DNA of 64,000 nt from Massilia sp. YIM B02769 (lineage in GTDB: Bacteria; Pseudomonadota; Gammaproteobacteria; Burkholderiales; Burkholderiaceae_D): contig NZ_JASNRC010000002.1 of the NCBI RefSeq assembly GCF_030411995.1, positions 451,233 through 515,232 on the forward strand, written 5' to 3'. Below are positions 46,676-54,305 of the stretch, one piece after another. Both the position numbers and the translations under genes were made by a program. Below the pieces are notes generated by a model, which was not told the DNA's origin, searched no databases, and worked only from the letters and a program-made list of their open reading frames with translations. The stretch's first letter is position 1. Each line of letters opens with the position of its first letter.

Positions 46676-48388
46676 ATGAGCTGGCTTCAAAGCATCGTCT
46701 TCCCCCTCCTTCCGTCCTTCGCCCGCACGCCGTCGCGCCCGGCTTCCGCTGCCACGGCGGCAGCCTCCCCCGATGCCGAAGCCTGGATGGTGTTCGGCAT
46801 GCGCCTGCTGCTGGCGGTGTCGGCGGTGCTGACCCTGCACATCGGCGCCGACAGCGTGCGCCTGCCCGGCAAGTGGTCATGGCTGATCTTCGTGGCCTAC
46901 GTGGCGCACAGCCTGACGCTGCTGGTGGTGGCGCGCTCGCGCGCCGGCTTCTGGCACGGCCCGGTGATCTACTGGGTCGATATCGGCTGGTATGGCCTGA
47001 TGGTGTACGCCAGCGGCGGCGCACCGAGCCCCTTCTTTTCGTTCTTCTTCTTCGCGATCCTGGCGGCCTCGTTCCGCCACGGCTTCGATGCCGGCGCGCG
47101 CCTGACGCTGGGCGCGGTGGCGGTGGTCGCGGTCGCCGTGCTGAGTACCCAGGGCACGCACACCCTGCACCTGCTGCTGCTGCGCTCGACCTTCCTGCTC
47201 GCGCTGGGCTACATGATCGCGTTCTGGGGCGGCCTGTCGGTCGACCAGCGCCGCCGCCTGGCACTGCTGCGCGACGTCAGCCGCCTGTCGAACCCGCGCT
47301 TCGGCGTGCAGCACACGCTCGATTCGCTGATGGCCAAGATCCTGCGCTTCTATGGCGGCAGCACCTGCGTGCTGCTGATGGAAGACCCGCAGGGCGGCTG
47401 GATCCTGAACACCGTGCACCATCCGCGTAGCGGGCGCGCGGTGAGCCGCCTGCACGTCGACGAGGCGGCGGTGGCGCCCTTGCTGGCGCCCGGTGGCGGC
47501 GCCGTCCTGTACCGCGGCGAAGGGCGCCTGCGCATGCCGGGCACCGCGCGCGCCGAGACGCTGGCGCCGGACGCCGGCGCGTGGGCGGGCATGGACATGG
47601 ACACTTGTGTCCAGATCGCCGACCTGCTCGACACCGGCGCCTTCATCAGCGCCTCGCTCCCGCTGCGCAAGGGCAGCGGCCGTATCTTCGTGACCTCGGC
47701 GCCGGGCCTGAAGCGCGCCGACGCCACCTTCCTGAACCACATCGCACAGCAGGCCTTCCCGGTCATCGAGACCATCGACCTGCTCGACCGCCTGGCCTCG
47801 GACGCCGCCTTCCGCGAGCGCCAGACCATCGCGCGCGACCTGCACGACAGCACCATCCAGCCCTACATCGGCCTGCGCCATGCGGTGGCGGCGATCCGCC
47901 AGCAGGCCGGCGACGACAACACGGTCGCGCCCGACCTGGAACGCCTGATGGCCATGTGCAGCGGCGTGATCGGCGACATGCGCGAATTTGCGCAGCGCTT
48001 CCGCAACGGCCGCCAGGAGCAGCCGGAATTGCTGCTGGCCCTGCAGCGCCAGCTGAACCAGGTGCGCGCCTTCTACGACGTGCATGTTACGCTCGATGCC
48101 GCAGGCGCCCCCGGAATCAACGACCGCCTGGCGGCCGAGGTATTCCAGATCGTGACCGAAGGCGTCAGCAACATCTGCAAGCACACCCGGGCGCGCAGCG
48201 CGCAGGTACTGCTGGCCCAGGAAGGCGGGCAACTCGTGATCGACATCGCCAACCCGGCCGACGGGCATGCTTACAAGGAGGCGTTCGCGCCGCGCTCGAT
48301 CGCCCAGCGTGTGGACGCCCTGGGCGGCACCCTGGTCATCGACGCCGGCGCCGGGCAGACCGTGCTGCGCGTGCGCGTGCCGATCTGA
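46676..48388 (+). CDS. Membrane sensor histidine kinase, NarX/DegS-type
   Basis: A 570-residue kinase. About six hydrophobic helices (40-185) form a membrane sensor; a GAF-like domain follows (about 210-365). The HisKA_3 motif ARDLHDSTIQPYIGLRHAV has the phosphorylated His390, and a C-terminal HATPase domain contains EGVSNICKHTRA as its N box. Kinases of this class pair with NarL-type regulators, and one starts 20 bases downstream. ATG 46676 is chosen over an in-frame TTG at 46655. Standing between the tadEFG unit and the flp-tad operon, the pair probably controls pilus production; this is inference from position. Confidence 0.85.
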   Translation: MSWLQSIVFPLLPSFARTPSRPASAATAAASPDAEAWMVFGMRLLLAVSAVLTLHIGADSVRLPGKWSWLIFVAYVAHSLTLLVVARSRAGFWHGPVIYWVDIGWYGLMVYASGGAPSPFFSFFFFAILAASFRHGFDAGARLTLGAVAVVAVAVLSTQGTHTLHLLLLRSTFLLALGYMIAFWGGLSVDQRRRLALLRDVSRLSNPRFGVQHTLDSLMAKILRFYGGSTCVLLMEDPQGGWILNTVHHPRSGRAVSRLHVDEAAVAPLLAPGGGAVLYRGEGRLRMPGTARAETLAPDAGAWAGMDMDTCVQIADLLDTGAFISASLPLRKGSGRIFVTSAPGLKRADATFLNHIAQQAFPVIETIDLLDRLASDAAFRERQTIARDLHDSTIQPYIGLRHAVAAIRQQAGDDNTVAPDLERLMAMCSGVIGDMREFAQRFRNGRQEQPELLLALQRQLNQVRAFYDVHVTLDAAGAPGINDRLAAEVFQIVTEGVSNICKHTRARSAQVLLAQEGGQLVIDIANPADGHAYKEAFAPRSIAQRVDALGGTLVIDAGAGQTVLRVRVPI

Positions 48389-48408
48389 ATCAGACACAAA
48401 GGAGAAAC

Positions 48409-49062
48409 ATGGGTATCCGTATCCTGCTGGTCGACGACCACAAGACCATGCTGTGGGGCCTGGAGCGCCTGGTCCAGGCTGAAGGCGCCGCCTTCGAGCT
48501 GGTCGGCAGCGCCGGCGAGCCGGCCCAGGCCACCGCGCTGTGCGCCGAGCTGCAACCCGACATCGTGCTGCTCGACCTCGACCTGAAGGGCAGCAGCTCG
48601 CTCGACATCCTGCCGCAACTGCTGTCCAACGGCGTCACGCGCGCCGTGATCCTGAGCGCGAACCGCGACCAGTCCACGCTGGCCTCGGCCGTCAAGCTGG
48701 GCGCGCGCGGCGTGGTCAGCAAGGAAGCGCCGACCGAGGACGTGCTGGCCGCCGTGCGCAAGGTGCATGGCGGCGAATACTGGCTGGAGCCGGCGCTGAT
48801 GCAGGCCCTGCTCGGCCAGTTGACGGCGCCGGCGCCGCGCGACGATCCCGATGCGCGCCGCATCGCCACGCTGACTGCGCGCGAGCGCGAAGTGATCGGC
48901 ATGATCGTCCAGGGCAAGGGCGCCCTGAACAAGGAGCTGGCCGAACGCGCCTTCATCTCCGAGCGCACCCTGCGCAACCACCTCACCGCCATCTACCAGA
49001 AGCTCGACGTCGCCAACCGGCTCGAGCTGTATGTCTACGCGACCCGGCACGGGTTGTCCTGA
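48409..49062 (+). CDS. NarL/FixJ-family response regulator
   Basis: A 217-residue regulator. The receiver domain has the acidic pair Asp9/Asp10 in LLVDDHKTM, the phosphorylated Asp56 in DIVLLDLDLKG, and the lysine in GVVSKEAPTED. The C-terminal LuxR-type helix-turn-helix (LTAREREVIGMIVQGKGALN, FISERTLRNHLTAIYQKLDV) binds DNA. AAGGAG five bases before ATG 48409 is the best ribosome site in this region. It is cotranscribed with the kinase. Likely targets are the adjacent flp and tadE promoters. Confidence 0.9.
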   Translation: MGIRILLVDDHKTMLWGLERLVQAEGAAFELVGSAGEPAQATALCAELQPDIVLLDLDLKGSSSLDILPQLLSNGVTRAVILSANRDQSTLASAVKLGARGVVSKEAPTEDVLAAVRKVHGGEYWLEPALMQALLGQLTAPAPRDDPDARRIATLTAREREVIGMIVQGKGALNKELAERAFISERTLRNHLTAIYQKLDVANRLELYVYATRHGLS

Positions 49063-49086
49063 TCCTGCGGCTACGGCCTCTGCTTC

Positions 49087-49198
49087 GTAGGGTGGACGGG
49101 TTCCCCGTCCACGCGTCGATCGTTGGCGGCAAGATCATCGCACCCGAACACGAAGCCGATAACGATCCACGCGTGGACGGCATAGCCGTCCACCCTAC
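49087..49198. repeat. Family A paired palindromic repeat, TGGACGG subtype (A6)
   Basis: The left arm at 49087-49115 (GTAGGGTGGACGGGTTCCCC...) and the right arm at 49170-49198 (ending CCGTCCACCCTAC) are inverted. The interior pairs CGATCGTTGGC with GATAACGATC. Stem bases differ from the main GTGGGCAC type but compensate each other. It fills part of the 316-base gap 49063-49378; the remainder is the presumed flp promoter region, with no confident boxes. Confidence 0.85.
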
Positions 49199-49378
49199 GG
49201 CCACATCCGCGCCCAAAAAGCCGTCATCTAGGACATATGTCCCAGACTGGCATGGCACACCCTCCTACGAAAAAGGGGAGATTTGACGGATTCGCGAATT
49301 CCGGCAAATCCTTAAGATTCTACCTATGCGCTGCGCCTCGAAACATGCGGTGCCGCGATAAACAGCCCAGGAGCAAAC

Positions 49379-49513
49379 GTGTACGACAAGGAAGACAGTC
49401 CGGAACAGCAGTACGAACGCAGCGGTACGCCGGCCATGTCGTATGTGGTGTTGATCGCCCTGGTGGCAGTTGTCGTCTTCATCGCGGCGTTGGCCGTATG
49501 GACGAGCGCATAA
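49379..49513 (+). CDS. 44-residue single-pass membrane peptide upstream of flp
   Basis: A short gene starting GTG at 49379 with CAGGAG six bases upstream, an excellent ribosome site, and stopping TAA at 49511-49513. The product has a charged N-terminal part (YDKEDSPEQQYERSGTP) and one hydrophobic helix (SYVVLIALVAVVVFIAALAV) ending WTSA. It ends 38 bases before the Flp pilin gene and is almost certainly cotranscribed with it. There is no prepilin cleavage motif. It may be a pilin chaperone or a membrane partner of the two-component system; no family is recognised. Confidence 0.6.
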   Translation: MYDKEDSPEQQYERSGTPAMSYVVLIALVAVVVFIAALAVWTSA

Positions 49514-49551
49514 GCCGAAAACAATCACTCTTTTTATCCAAGGACTAGCAA

Positions 49552-49725
49552 ATGAACTTCATCAAAAACTTCATCAAAGAAGAAGACGGCGTCACCGCAA
49601 TCGAATACGCCCTGATCGCTTCGCTGATCGCCGGCGTCATCATCACCGCCGTGACCCTGCTGGGCGGCAACATCAGCTCGCTGTTCACCGCGCTGGCCAA
49701 CAAGATCTCGACCACCGTCAAGTAA
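49552..49725 (+). CDS. flp: Flp-family type IVb pilin
   Basis: A 57-residue prepilin, the structural subunit of the Flp/Tad pilus. The leader MNFIKNFIKEEDG is cut after Gly13, leaving VTAIEYALIASLIAGVI, with Glu at mature position 5 and Tyr at 6 as usual for Flp. The whole mature protein is about 44 residues. AAGGA seven to eight bases before the ATG supports the start. A strong terminator directly follows, so most transcripts stop here and the pilin is made in excess over the assembly machine encoded downstream. Confidence 0.93.
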   Translation: MNFIKNFIKEEDGVTAIEYALIASLIAGVIITAVTLLGGNISSLFTALANKISTTVK

Positions 49726-49752
49726 TGCCCCCGGCGCCCGCGGGCGCCGCCG

Positions 49753-49788
49753 ATCCGGAACGGTCTCTTCCCGTTCCGGATTTTTTTT
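49753..49788 (+). terminator. Strong terminator after flp
   Basis: An 11-bp stem (49753-49763 and 49771-49781, CCGGAACGG/CCGTTCCGG core) with a 7-base loop runs into eight T residues. It stands between flp and tadV, and would limit readthrough into the tad assembly genes. Confidence 0.92.
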
Positions 49789-49808
49789 CGCCAGATACCG
49801 CATTCACC

Positions 49809-50378
49809 GTGTCCACTCTTCCCCTCCTGCTCCTGCTTGCTCTGCTCGCCGCCGCCGTCTGGCACGACGTGCGCGCGCGCCGCATCCCGAACGCCGTCGT
49901 CTTTCCCGGTGCGCTGGCGGCGCTGGCCCTGCATGCCCTGCTGCCTGCCGGCGCGGGCCTGTTCGGCGCGCAGCCGGGAGGGCTGGGCATCCTGTCCGCG
50001 CTCGGCGGCCTGGCGATCGGCCTGGCCGTCCTGCTGCCGCTGTACGCGCTGCGCCTGATGGGCGCGGGCGACGTCAAGCTGCTGGCCATGGTGGGCGCCT
50101 TTGTTGGCGCCGGCCAGATCCTGGCGGTGTCGCTGTTCACCCTCGCCGCCGGCGGCCTGCTGGCACTGGTATTTGCCGCCTGCCAGGGCCAGCTCAAACC
50201 CCTGCTGGCCAACGCCTGCCGCATGGCCGCCTTCACCGGCATGACGGCGCTGGGCGGCCGTCCACTGGTGGCCGCGCCCGCCGCCGCCAGCGGCCGCCTG
50301 CCCTACGCCATCGCCATCGCCACGGCCAGCGCCGCCAGCGCGCTGTGGCTGCACGCCTTCGGGAGCCTTCCGTTATGA
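49809..50378 (+). CDS. tadV: A24 prepilin peptidase (TadV/CpaA)
   Basis: A 189-residue inner-membrane aspartic peptidase with about six helices that cleaves the leaders of Flp and the TadE-like pseudopilins. The two catalytic aspartates are Asp20 in WHDVRARRIPN and Asp88 in the GxGD motif MGAGDVKLLAM. It lacks the N-terminal methylation domain, as in TadV/CpaA. The start chosen is GTG 49809, just past the terminator; a frame extends further upstream through the terminator, and no start has a good ribosome site. Its TGA overlaps the ATG of the next gene. Confidence 0.85.
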   Translation: MSTLPLLLLLALLAAAVWHDVRARRIPNAVVFPGALAALALHALLPAGAGLFGAQPGGLGILSALGGLAIGLAVLLPLYALRLMGAGDVKLLAMVGAFVGAGQILAVSLFTLAAGGLLALVFAACQGQLKPLLANACRMAAFTGMTALGGRPLVAAPAAASGRLPYAIAIATASAASALWLHAFGSLPL

Positions 50379-51742
50379 CCACGCCACTCGCCCCTGCCCC
50401 GGCCGACCAGCGCGCACCGCGCACGGTCGAGGAAACCGGCCTGCCCTTCCTGTTCCTGGCCGAGCTGACCGCCAAGGTCCTGCACCAGCGCGGCCAACTG
50501 CGCCTGCCGGAACTGGCCCAGCACCTGAAACTGGGCGTCGGCGTGATCGACCCGCTGGTGGCCTTCCTGCGCACCGAAAAGCTGATCGAAGTGGTGCGCT
50601 CCGGCGCCAGCGGCACCGACGCCGACCTGGCCTACGGACTCACCGAAGCCGGCCGCGCGCGCGCCGCGGCGGTTCTGGCGCGCAATGCCTACGCCGGCCC
50701 GGCGCCGGTGACCCTGGCCGCCTACACGGCGCAGGTCCAGGCCCAGAGCGTGGCAGCCCTGCAGGTCACGCGCGCCCGCATGAACGCGGTCTTCGACGGC
50801 ATCGTCGTCAATCCGCGCGTGCTCGACCAGCTCGGCGCCGCCATGAATTCGGGCCGCGCCATCTTCCTGCACGGCCTGGCCGGCAGCGGCAAGAGCTACC
50901 TGGCCGAGCGCCTGCGCGACCTGCTCGACGGCGAGATCGCCTTGCCGTACGCGCTGATGGTCGACGGCGAAGCGATCCCGCTGCACGACAGCGTGCAGCA
51001 CCGCGCGGCGGGCGACGAGGCGCCGGCGGCCCTCGGCATCGATCGCGGCAGCGCCCCCGACATGCGCTGGGTACGCGGCCTGCGCCGCCCGGCGGCGCTG
51101 GTCGGCGGCGAACTCACGCTCGACATGCTCGACCTGCGTTTCGACCCGCACACCCGCCTGTACGTGGCGCCGCCGCACCTGAAATCGAACAACGGCATTT
51201 TCATCATCGACGACCTGGGCCGCCAGCGCTGCACGCCCGACGCGCTGATGAACCGCTGGATCGTGCCGATGGACCGCGGCGTCGACCACCTGACCCTGCA
51301 CACCGGCCACGGCTTCCAGGTGCCCTTCGACGTGATCGTCGTGTTCTCGTCGAACTTCGTGCCGCAGCGCCTGTCGGACGGCGCCTTCCTGCGCCGCCTC
51401 GGCTACAAGATCGAGGTGCCGCCGGCCACCAAGGACGAATACGCCTGCCTGTTCGCGCAGGCCTGCGCCACGGTCGGCCTGGCGCCGGACCCTGGCCTGC
51501 TGGCGCAGTTGTTCGACTACCTGGTCGAGCGCCACCGCGCCGCCGGCGTGCCGCTGCTGGCCTGCCATCCGCGCGACCTGCTGCGCCAGCTGCGCGACCT
51601 GGCCCGCTTCGAGGAGCGCGCACCGGAACTGAGCCGCGAGGCCATCGACTGGGCCTGGACCAATTACTTTGCCGCCGGCGCGACGCCCGGCGTCACGCCT
51701 GACACCGACCGCCGCACGGGCGGCACCATGGAGAAACTCTGA
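50375..51742 (+). CDS. AAA-family ATPase with N-terminal winged helix, in tad operon
   Basis: A 455-residue cytoplasmic ATPase. Residues about 22-100 look like a winged helix-turn-helix (LPELAQHLKLGVGVIDPLVA, FLRTEKLIEVV, AYGLTEAGRARA). The ATPase domain has Walker A GLAGSGKS (167-174), Walker B IFIIDD (275-280), and FDVIVVFSSNFVP as sensor 1. This is not one of the standard tad genes, yet it is coupled at both ends: its ATG overlaps the tadV stop and its TGA overlaps the cpaB start. The architecture recalls MoxR-like or DNA-linked ATPases. It could remodel the pilus machine or regulate transcription; I cannot assign a function. Confidence 0.7.
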   Translation: MTTPLAPAPADQRAPRTVEETGLPFLFLAELTAKVLHQRGQLRLPELAQHLKLGVGVIDPLVAFLRTEKLIEVVRSGASGTDADLAYGLTEAGRARAAAVLARNAYAGPAPVTLAAYTAQVQAQSVAALQVTRARMNAVFDGIVVNPRVLDQLGAAMNSGRAIFLHGLAGSGKSYLAERLRDLLDGEIALPYALMVDGEAIPLHDSVQHRAAGDEAPAALGIDRGSAPDMRWVRGLRRPAALVGGELTLDMLDLRFDPHTRLYVAPPHLKSNNGIFIIDDLGRQRCTPDALMNRWIVPMDRGVDHLTLHTGHGFQVPFDVIVVFSSNFVPQRLSDGAFLRRLGYKIEVPPATKDEYACLFAQACATVGLAPDPGLLAQLFDYLVERHRAAGVPLLACHPRDLLRQLRDLARFEERAPELSREAIDWAWTNYFAAGATPGVTPDTDRRTGGTMEKL

Positions 51743-52596
51743 TGCGCAATACGAAAGCACTGCCGATCATCGGCGTGGCCCTGTTCCTGGCCCTGGCCTC
51801 GGTGCTGGTCGCCGCCAAGTGGATGGGCGACCAGGGCGTGTCCGGCACCCGCGTGGCCGTGGCCACCGCCGACATCGTGCAGGGCGCGCGCCTGGCGCCG
51901 GAACAGCTGCAGCTGGCCGAGTGGCCAGTGGGTTCGGTGCCGCCCGGCGCCATCACCGACCTGAAGCAGCTGGAAGGCCGCATCGTGCGCAGCGACGTCG
52001 CGCGCGGCGAACCGGTACTGGAATCGAAACTGGCGCCGCCAGGCACCATGGGCGGCCTGTCCGCCGTGGTCTCCAGCGGCAAGCGCGCCATGACGGTGCG
52101 CGTGAACGACGTGATCGGCGTGGCCGGTTTCGCCCTGCCCGGCAACTTCGTCGACATCCTGGTCAACCTGGAAAGCACGTCGACGGACAACGGCACGCGC
52201 TCGCCGTCGATCTCGAAGATCGTCCTGGAACGCATCCTGGTGCTGGCCGTGGCCCAGGAGTCGAACCGCGACGATTCGAAGCCGCGCGTGGTGAACGCCG
52301 TGACGCTGGAGCTGTCGCCGGACCAGGTGGAAAAGCTCGACCTGGCGCGCAGCATCGGTACGCTGTCGCTGGTGTTGCGCAACCAGGTCGACCCGCAGCC
52401 TGCGAATACCGCCGGCGCCACCCGCGAATCGGTGCTCGGGCTGCCTGAAGCGAAGCCTGCGCCCGCGCCGGTGGCCGCCCCCGCGCCTGTCGTCCAAGCT
52501 GCCCCGGCCCCTGTGCGTCCACGTCCGGCCGCGCCGCGCAACGACGGCGTCCTCGTGATCCGCGGCCTCGACGCCGCCCCGCAAGCATTCAACTGA
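51742..52596 (+). CDS. cpaB: Flp pilus assembly protein CpaB/RcpC
   Basis: A 284-residue periplasmic protein with one N-terminal membrane helix (LPIIGVALFLALASVLVAA). An SAF-type domain (ATADIVQGARLAPEQLQLAE, VARGEPVLESKLAP) is followed by a beta-rich CpaB domain (AMTVRVNDVIGVAGFALPGN, FVDILVNLE) and an Ala/Pro-rich tail. CpaB stabilises or gates the outer-membrane secretin of the Tad system. Its ATG overlaps the preceding stop by one base, and the secretin gene follows after eight bases. Confidence 0.88.
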   Translation: MRNTKALPIIGVALFLALASVLVAAKWMGDQGVSGTRVAVATADIVQGARLAPEQLQLAEWPVGSVPPGAITDLKQLEGRIVRSDVARGEPVLESKLAPPGTMGGLSAVVSSGKRAMTVRVNDVIGVAGFALPGNFVDILVNLESTSTDNGTRSPSISKIVLERILVLAVAQESNRDDSKPRVVNAVTLELSPDQVEKLDLARSIGTLSLVLRNQVDPQPANTAGATRESVLGLPEAKPAPAPVAAPAPVVQAAPAPVRPRPAAPRNDGVLVIRGLDAAPQAFN

Positions 52597-52604
52597 AGAA
52601 CACC

Positions 52605-54050
52605 ATGACTCTCCTGAACGACAAGACCCTGCTGGCTGCCGCCCTGCTGCTGTCCGCCCAGGCCGGCCACGCCGCCCCGGCCGATTGCATCGACCTGCGC
52701 GGCACTGGCGACACCGCCCGCCGCTTCGACCTGGTGCTCGGCAAATCGGTCATCAAGCACTTCTGCTCGCCGGCGTCGCAAGTCACCGTCGGTGCGCCTG
52801 GCGTGGCCAACGTGGTGGTGCCGAGCCCGAACGAAGTGGTGATCGTGGCGCGCAGCGTCGGCTCGACCAATCTGATCGTCTCCAGCCGCGATGGCCGCTC
52901 GACCGTGATCGACCTGAACGTCGGCCTCGACACCGCCCCATTGCGCGCCCAGTTCGACGCCCTGTTCCCGCAAGAGAAGGACGTGCGCATCGGCAGCAGC
53001 GGCACCACCCTGATCCTGTCGGGCATGGTGTCGGATGCGGCCGTGGCCAGCCAGCTCATCGCCCTGGCCACGGCGTACAAGGAAAGCAGCGTGCCTGCCG
53101 CAGCCGCAGCCGGCACCCCGGCGCCGGCCGGCGTGGCCGCGCCCGCCCCTGCCGCCGCATCTGCGCCTGCCAACGCCGGCGTCATCAACATGATGTCGAT
53201 CGCCGCGCCCCAGCAGGTGCTGCTGGAAGTGAAGATTGCCGAGATCTCGAAGTCGCTGGTCGACCAGTTCGGCGCCAACGCCGGCTTCGCGCGCACCAAC
53301 GGCAGCTGGTCCTATAACATCGCCTCGAACCTGCTCACCGGCAGCGGCGTGATCGGCGGCGTGAAGACCGTCGGCGGCGTGGTGACCAAGCAGTTCGGCA
53401 TCGACGGCGAAAACCGCGACGGCCTGGTGAAAATCCTGGCCGAACCGACCGTGATGGCTGTCAGCGGCCAGGAAGCGAGCTTCCTCGCCGGCGGCAAGAT
53501 CTTCATCCCGGTGGCCCAGACCGGCCTGGCCGGCGCCAACACCATCACGCTCGAGGAAAAGGAATACGGCGTGGCGGTGAAGTTCACCCCGACGGTGCTG
53601 GGTGGCGGCCGCATCAACCTGCGCGTGGCGCCGGAAGTGTCGGAACTGAACCGCGAAGGCATCGGCGTGAGCGCCGGTAACAGCAACGCCACCGCGATTC
53701 TGCCGGCCTTTACCACCCGCCGCGCCACCACCACGGTGCAACTGCAGGATGGCCAGAGCTTCGCCATCGGCGGTCTGATTCGCAATAACGTGACCAGCAA
53801 CATCAAACGCTTCCCCTTCCTCGGCGAGATGCCGGTGCTGGGCGCCCTGTTCCGCAGCAGCGACTTCCAGAACGACCGCACCGAACTGGTCTTCATCGTG
53901 ACGCCGCACCTGGCCAAGCCGATGGAAGAAACCCCGGCGCTGCCGACCGACGGCTACGTGCAGCCGAGCCGCGCCCAGTTCCTGCTGGGCGGCACCCATG
54001 AGGGTTATCCCGCTCCTGCCAACAACGCTGCCACCAAGGACAAGCCATGA
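52605..54050 (+). CDS. cpaC: Tad secretin CpaC/RcpA
   Basis: A 481-residue outer-membrane secretin through which the Flp pilus passes. A signal peptide (ending GHAAPA) precedes the pilus-formation N-terminal domain (DLVLGKSVIKHFCSPASQVT, NEVVIVARSVGSTNLIV) and a BON-like region; an Ala/Pro-rich linker at about 165-190 leads to the secretin core, with ILAEPTVMAVSGQEASFLAG, FTPTVLGGGRINLRVAPEVS and the closing FVVTP-like FIVTPHLAKP. GAAG lies before the ATG. The next gene overlaps its stop (ATGA). Confidence 0.9.
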   Translation: MTLLNDKTLLAAALLLSAQAGHAAPADCIDLRGTGDTARRFDLVLGKSVIKHFCSPASQVTVGAPGVANVVVPSPNEVVIVARSVGSTNLIVSSRDGRSTVIDLNVGLDTAPLRAQFDALFPQEKDVRIGSSGTTLILSGMVSDAAVASQLIALATAYKESSVPAAAAAGTPAPAGVAAPAPAAASAPANAGVINMMSIAAPQQVLLEVKIAEISKSLVDQFGANAGFARTNGSWSYNIASNLLTGSGVIGGVKTVGGVVTKQFGIDGENRDGLVKILAEPTVMAVSGQEASFLAGGKIFIPVAQTGLAGANTITLEEKEYGVAVKFTPTVLGGGRINLRVAPEVSELNREGIGVSAGNSNATAILPAFTTRRATTTVQLQDGQSFAIGGLIRNNVTSNIKRFPFLGEMPVLGALFRSSDFQNDRTELVFIVTPHLAKPMEETPALPTDGYVQPSRAQFLLGGTHEGYPAPANNAATKDKP

Positions 54051-54283
54051 AACGCATCTCGACCCTCCTGCTGTTCGCGGCGCTCTCCGGCTGCGCCTTC
54101 TACGGCCCGCTGGGCCACGGTACCCAGGTGCGCGCCATCATGGCCAGCCAGATCGTGGCGCCGCAGCCGCACGCCGATACCGGCAGCGATGGTGTCGCCG
54201 CCGTCGCCGCACAAGCGAACTACCAGCGTTCCTACGTGACGCCGACGCCGCAGGCCGACAGCCCGACCTTCGGCAACAAATAA
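54047..54283 (+). CDS. Small Tad-locus lipoprotein
   Basis: A 78-residue lipoprotein with signal MKRISTLLLFAALSGC (lipobox LSGC). The mature part has the pattern GxxVRAIMASQ, then P, then DG with an Ala-rich run and Tyr, which recurs in small lipoproteins of other proteobacterial tad operons next to the secretin. It may assist secretin assembly in the way CpaD or RcpB does, although it is much shorter. The start overlaps the secretin stop (ATGA). Confidence 0.75.
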   Translation: MKRISTLLLFAALSGCAFYGPLGHGTQVRAIMASQIVAPQPHADTGSDGVAAVAAQANYQRSYVTPTPQADSPTFGNK

Positions 54284-54305
54284 GCAGCACTGAGAAGGAA
54301 GCACC

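Noticed and set aside
49241..49330. Possible TTGACG-headed promoter for the flp operon
   Set aside because: The nearest -10-like sequences are more than 20 bases away, so spacing does not fit; the promoter remains unlocated.
49470..49808. Upstream extension of the prepilin peptidase frame over flp
   Set aside because: It would overlap the pilin gene and run through its terminator; the conserved peptidase sequence begins after the GTG at 49809.
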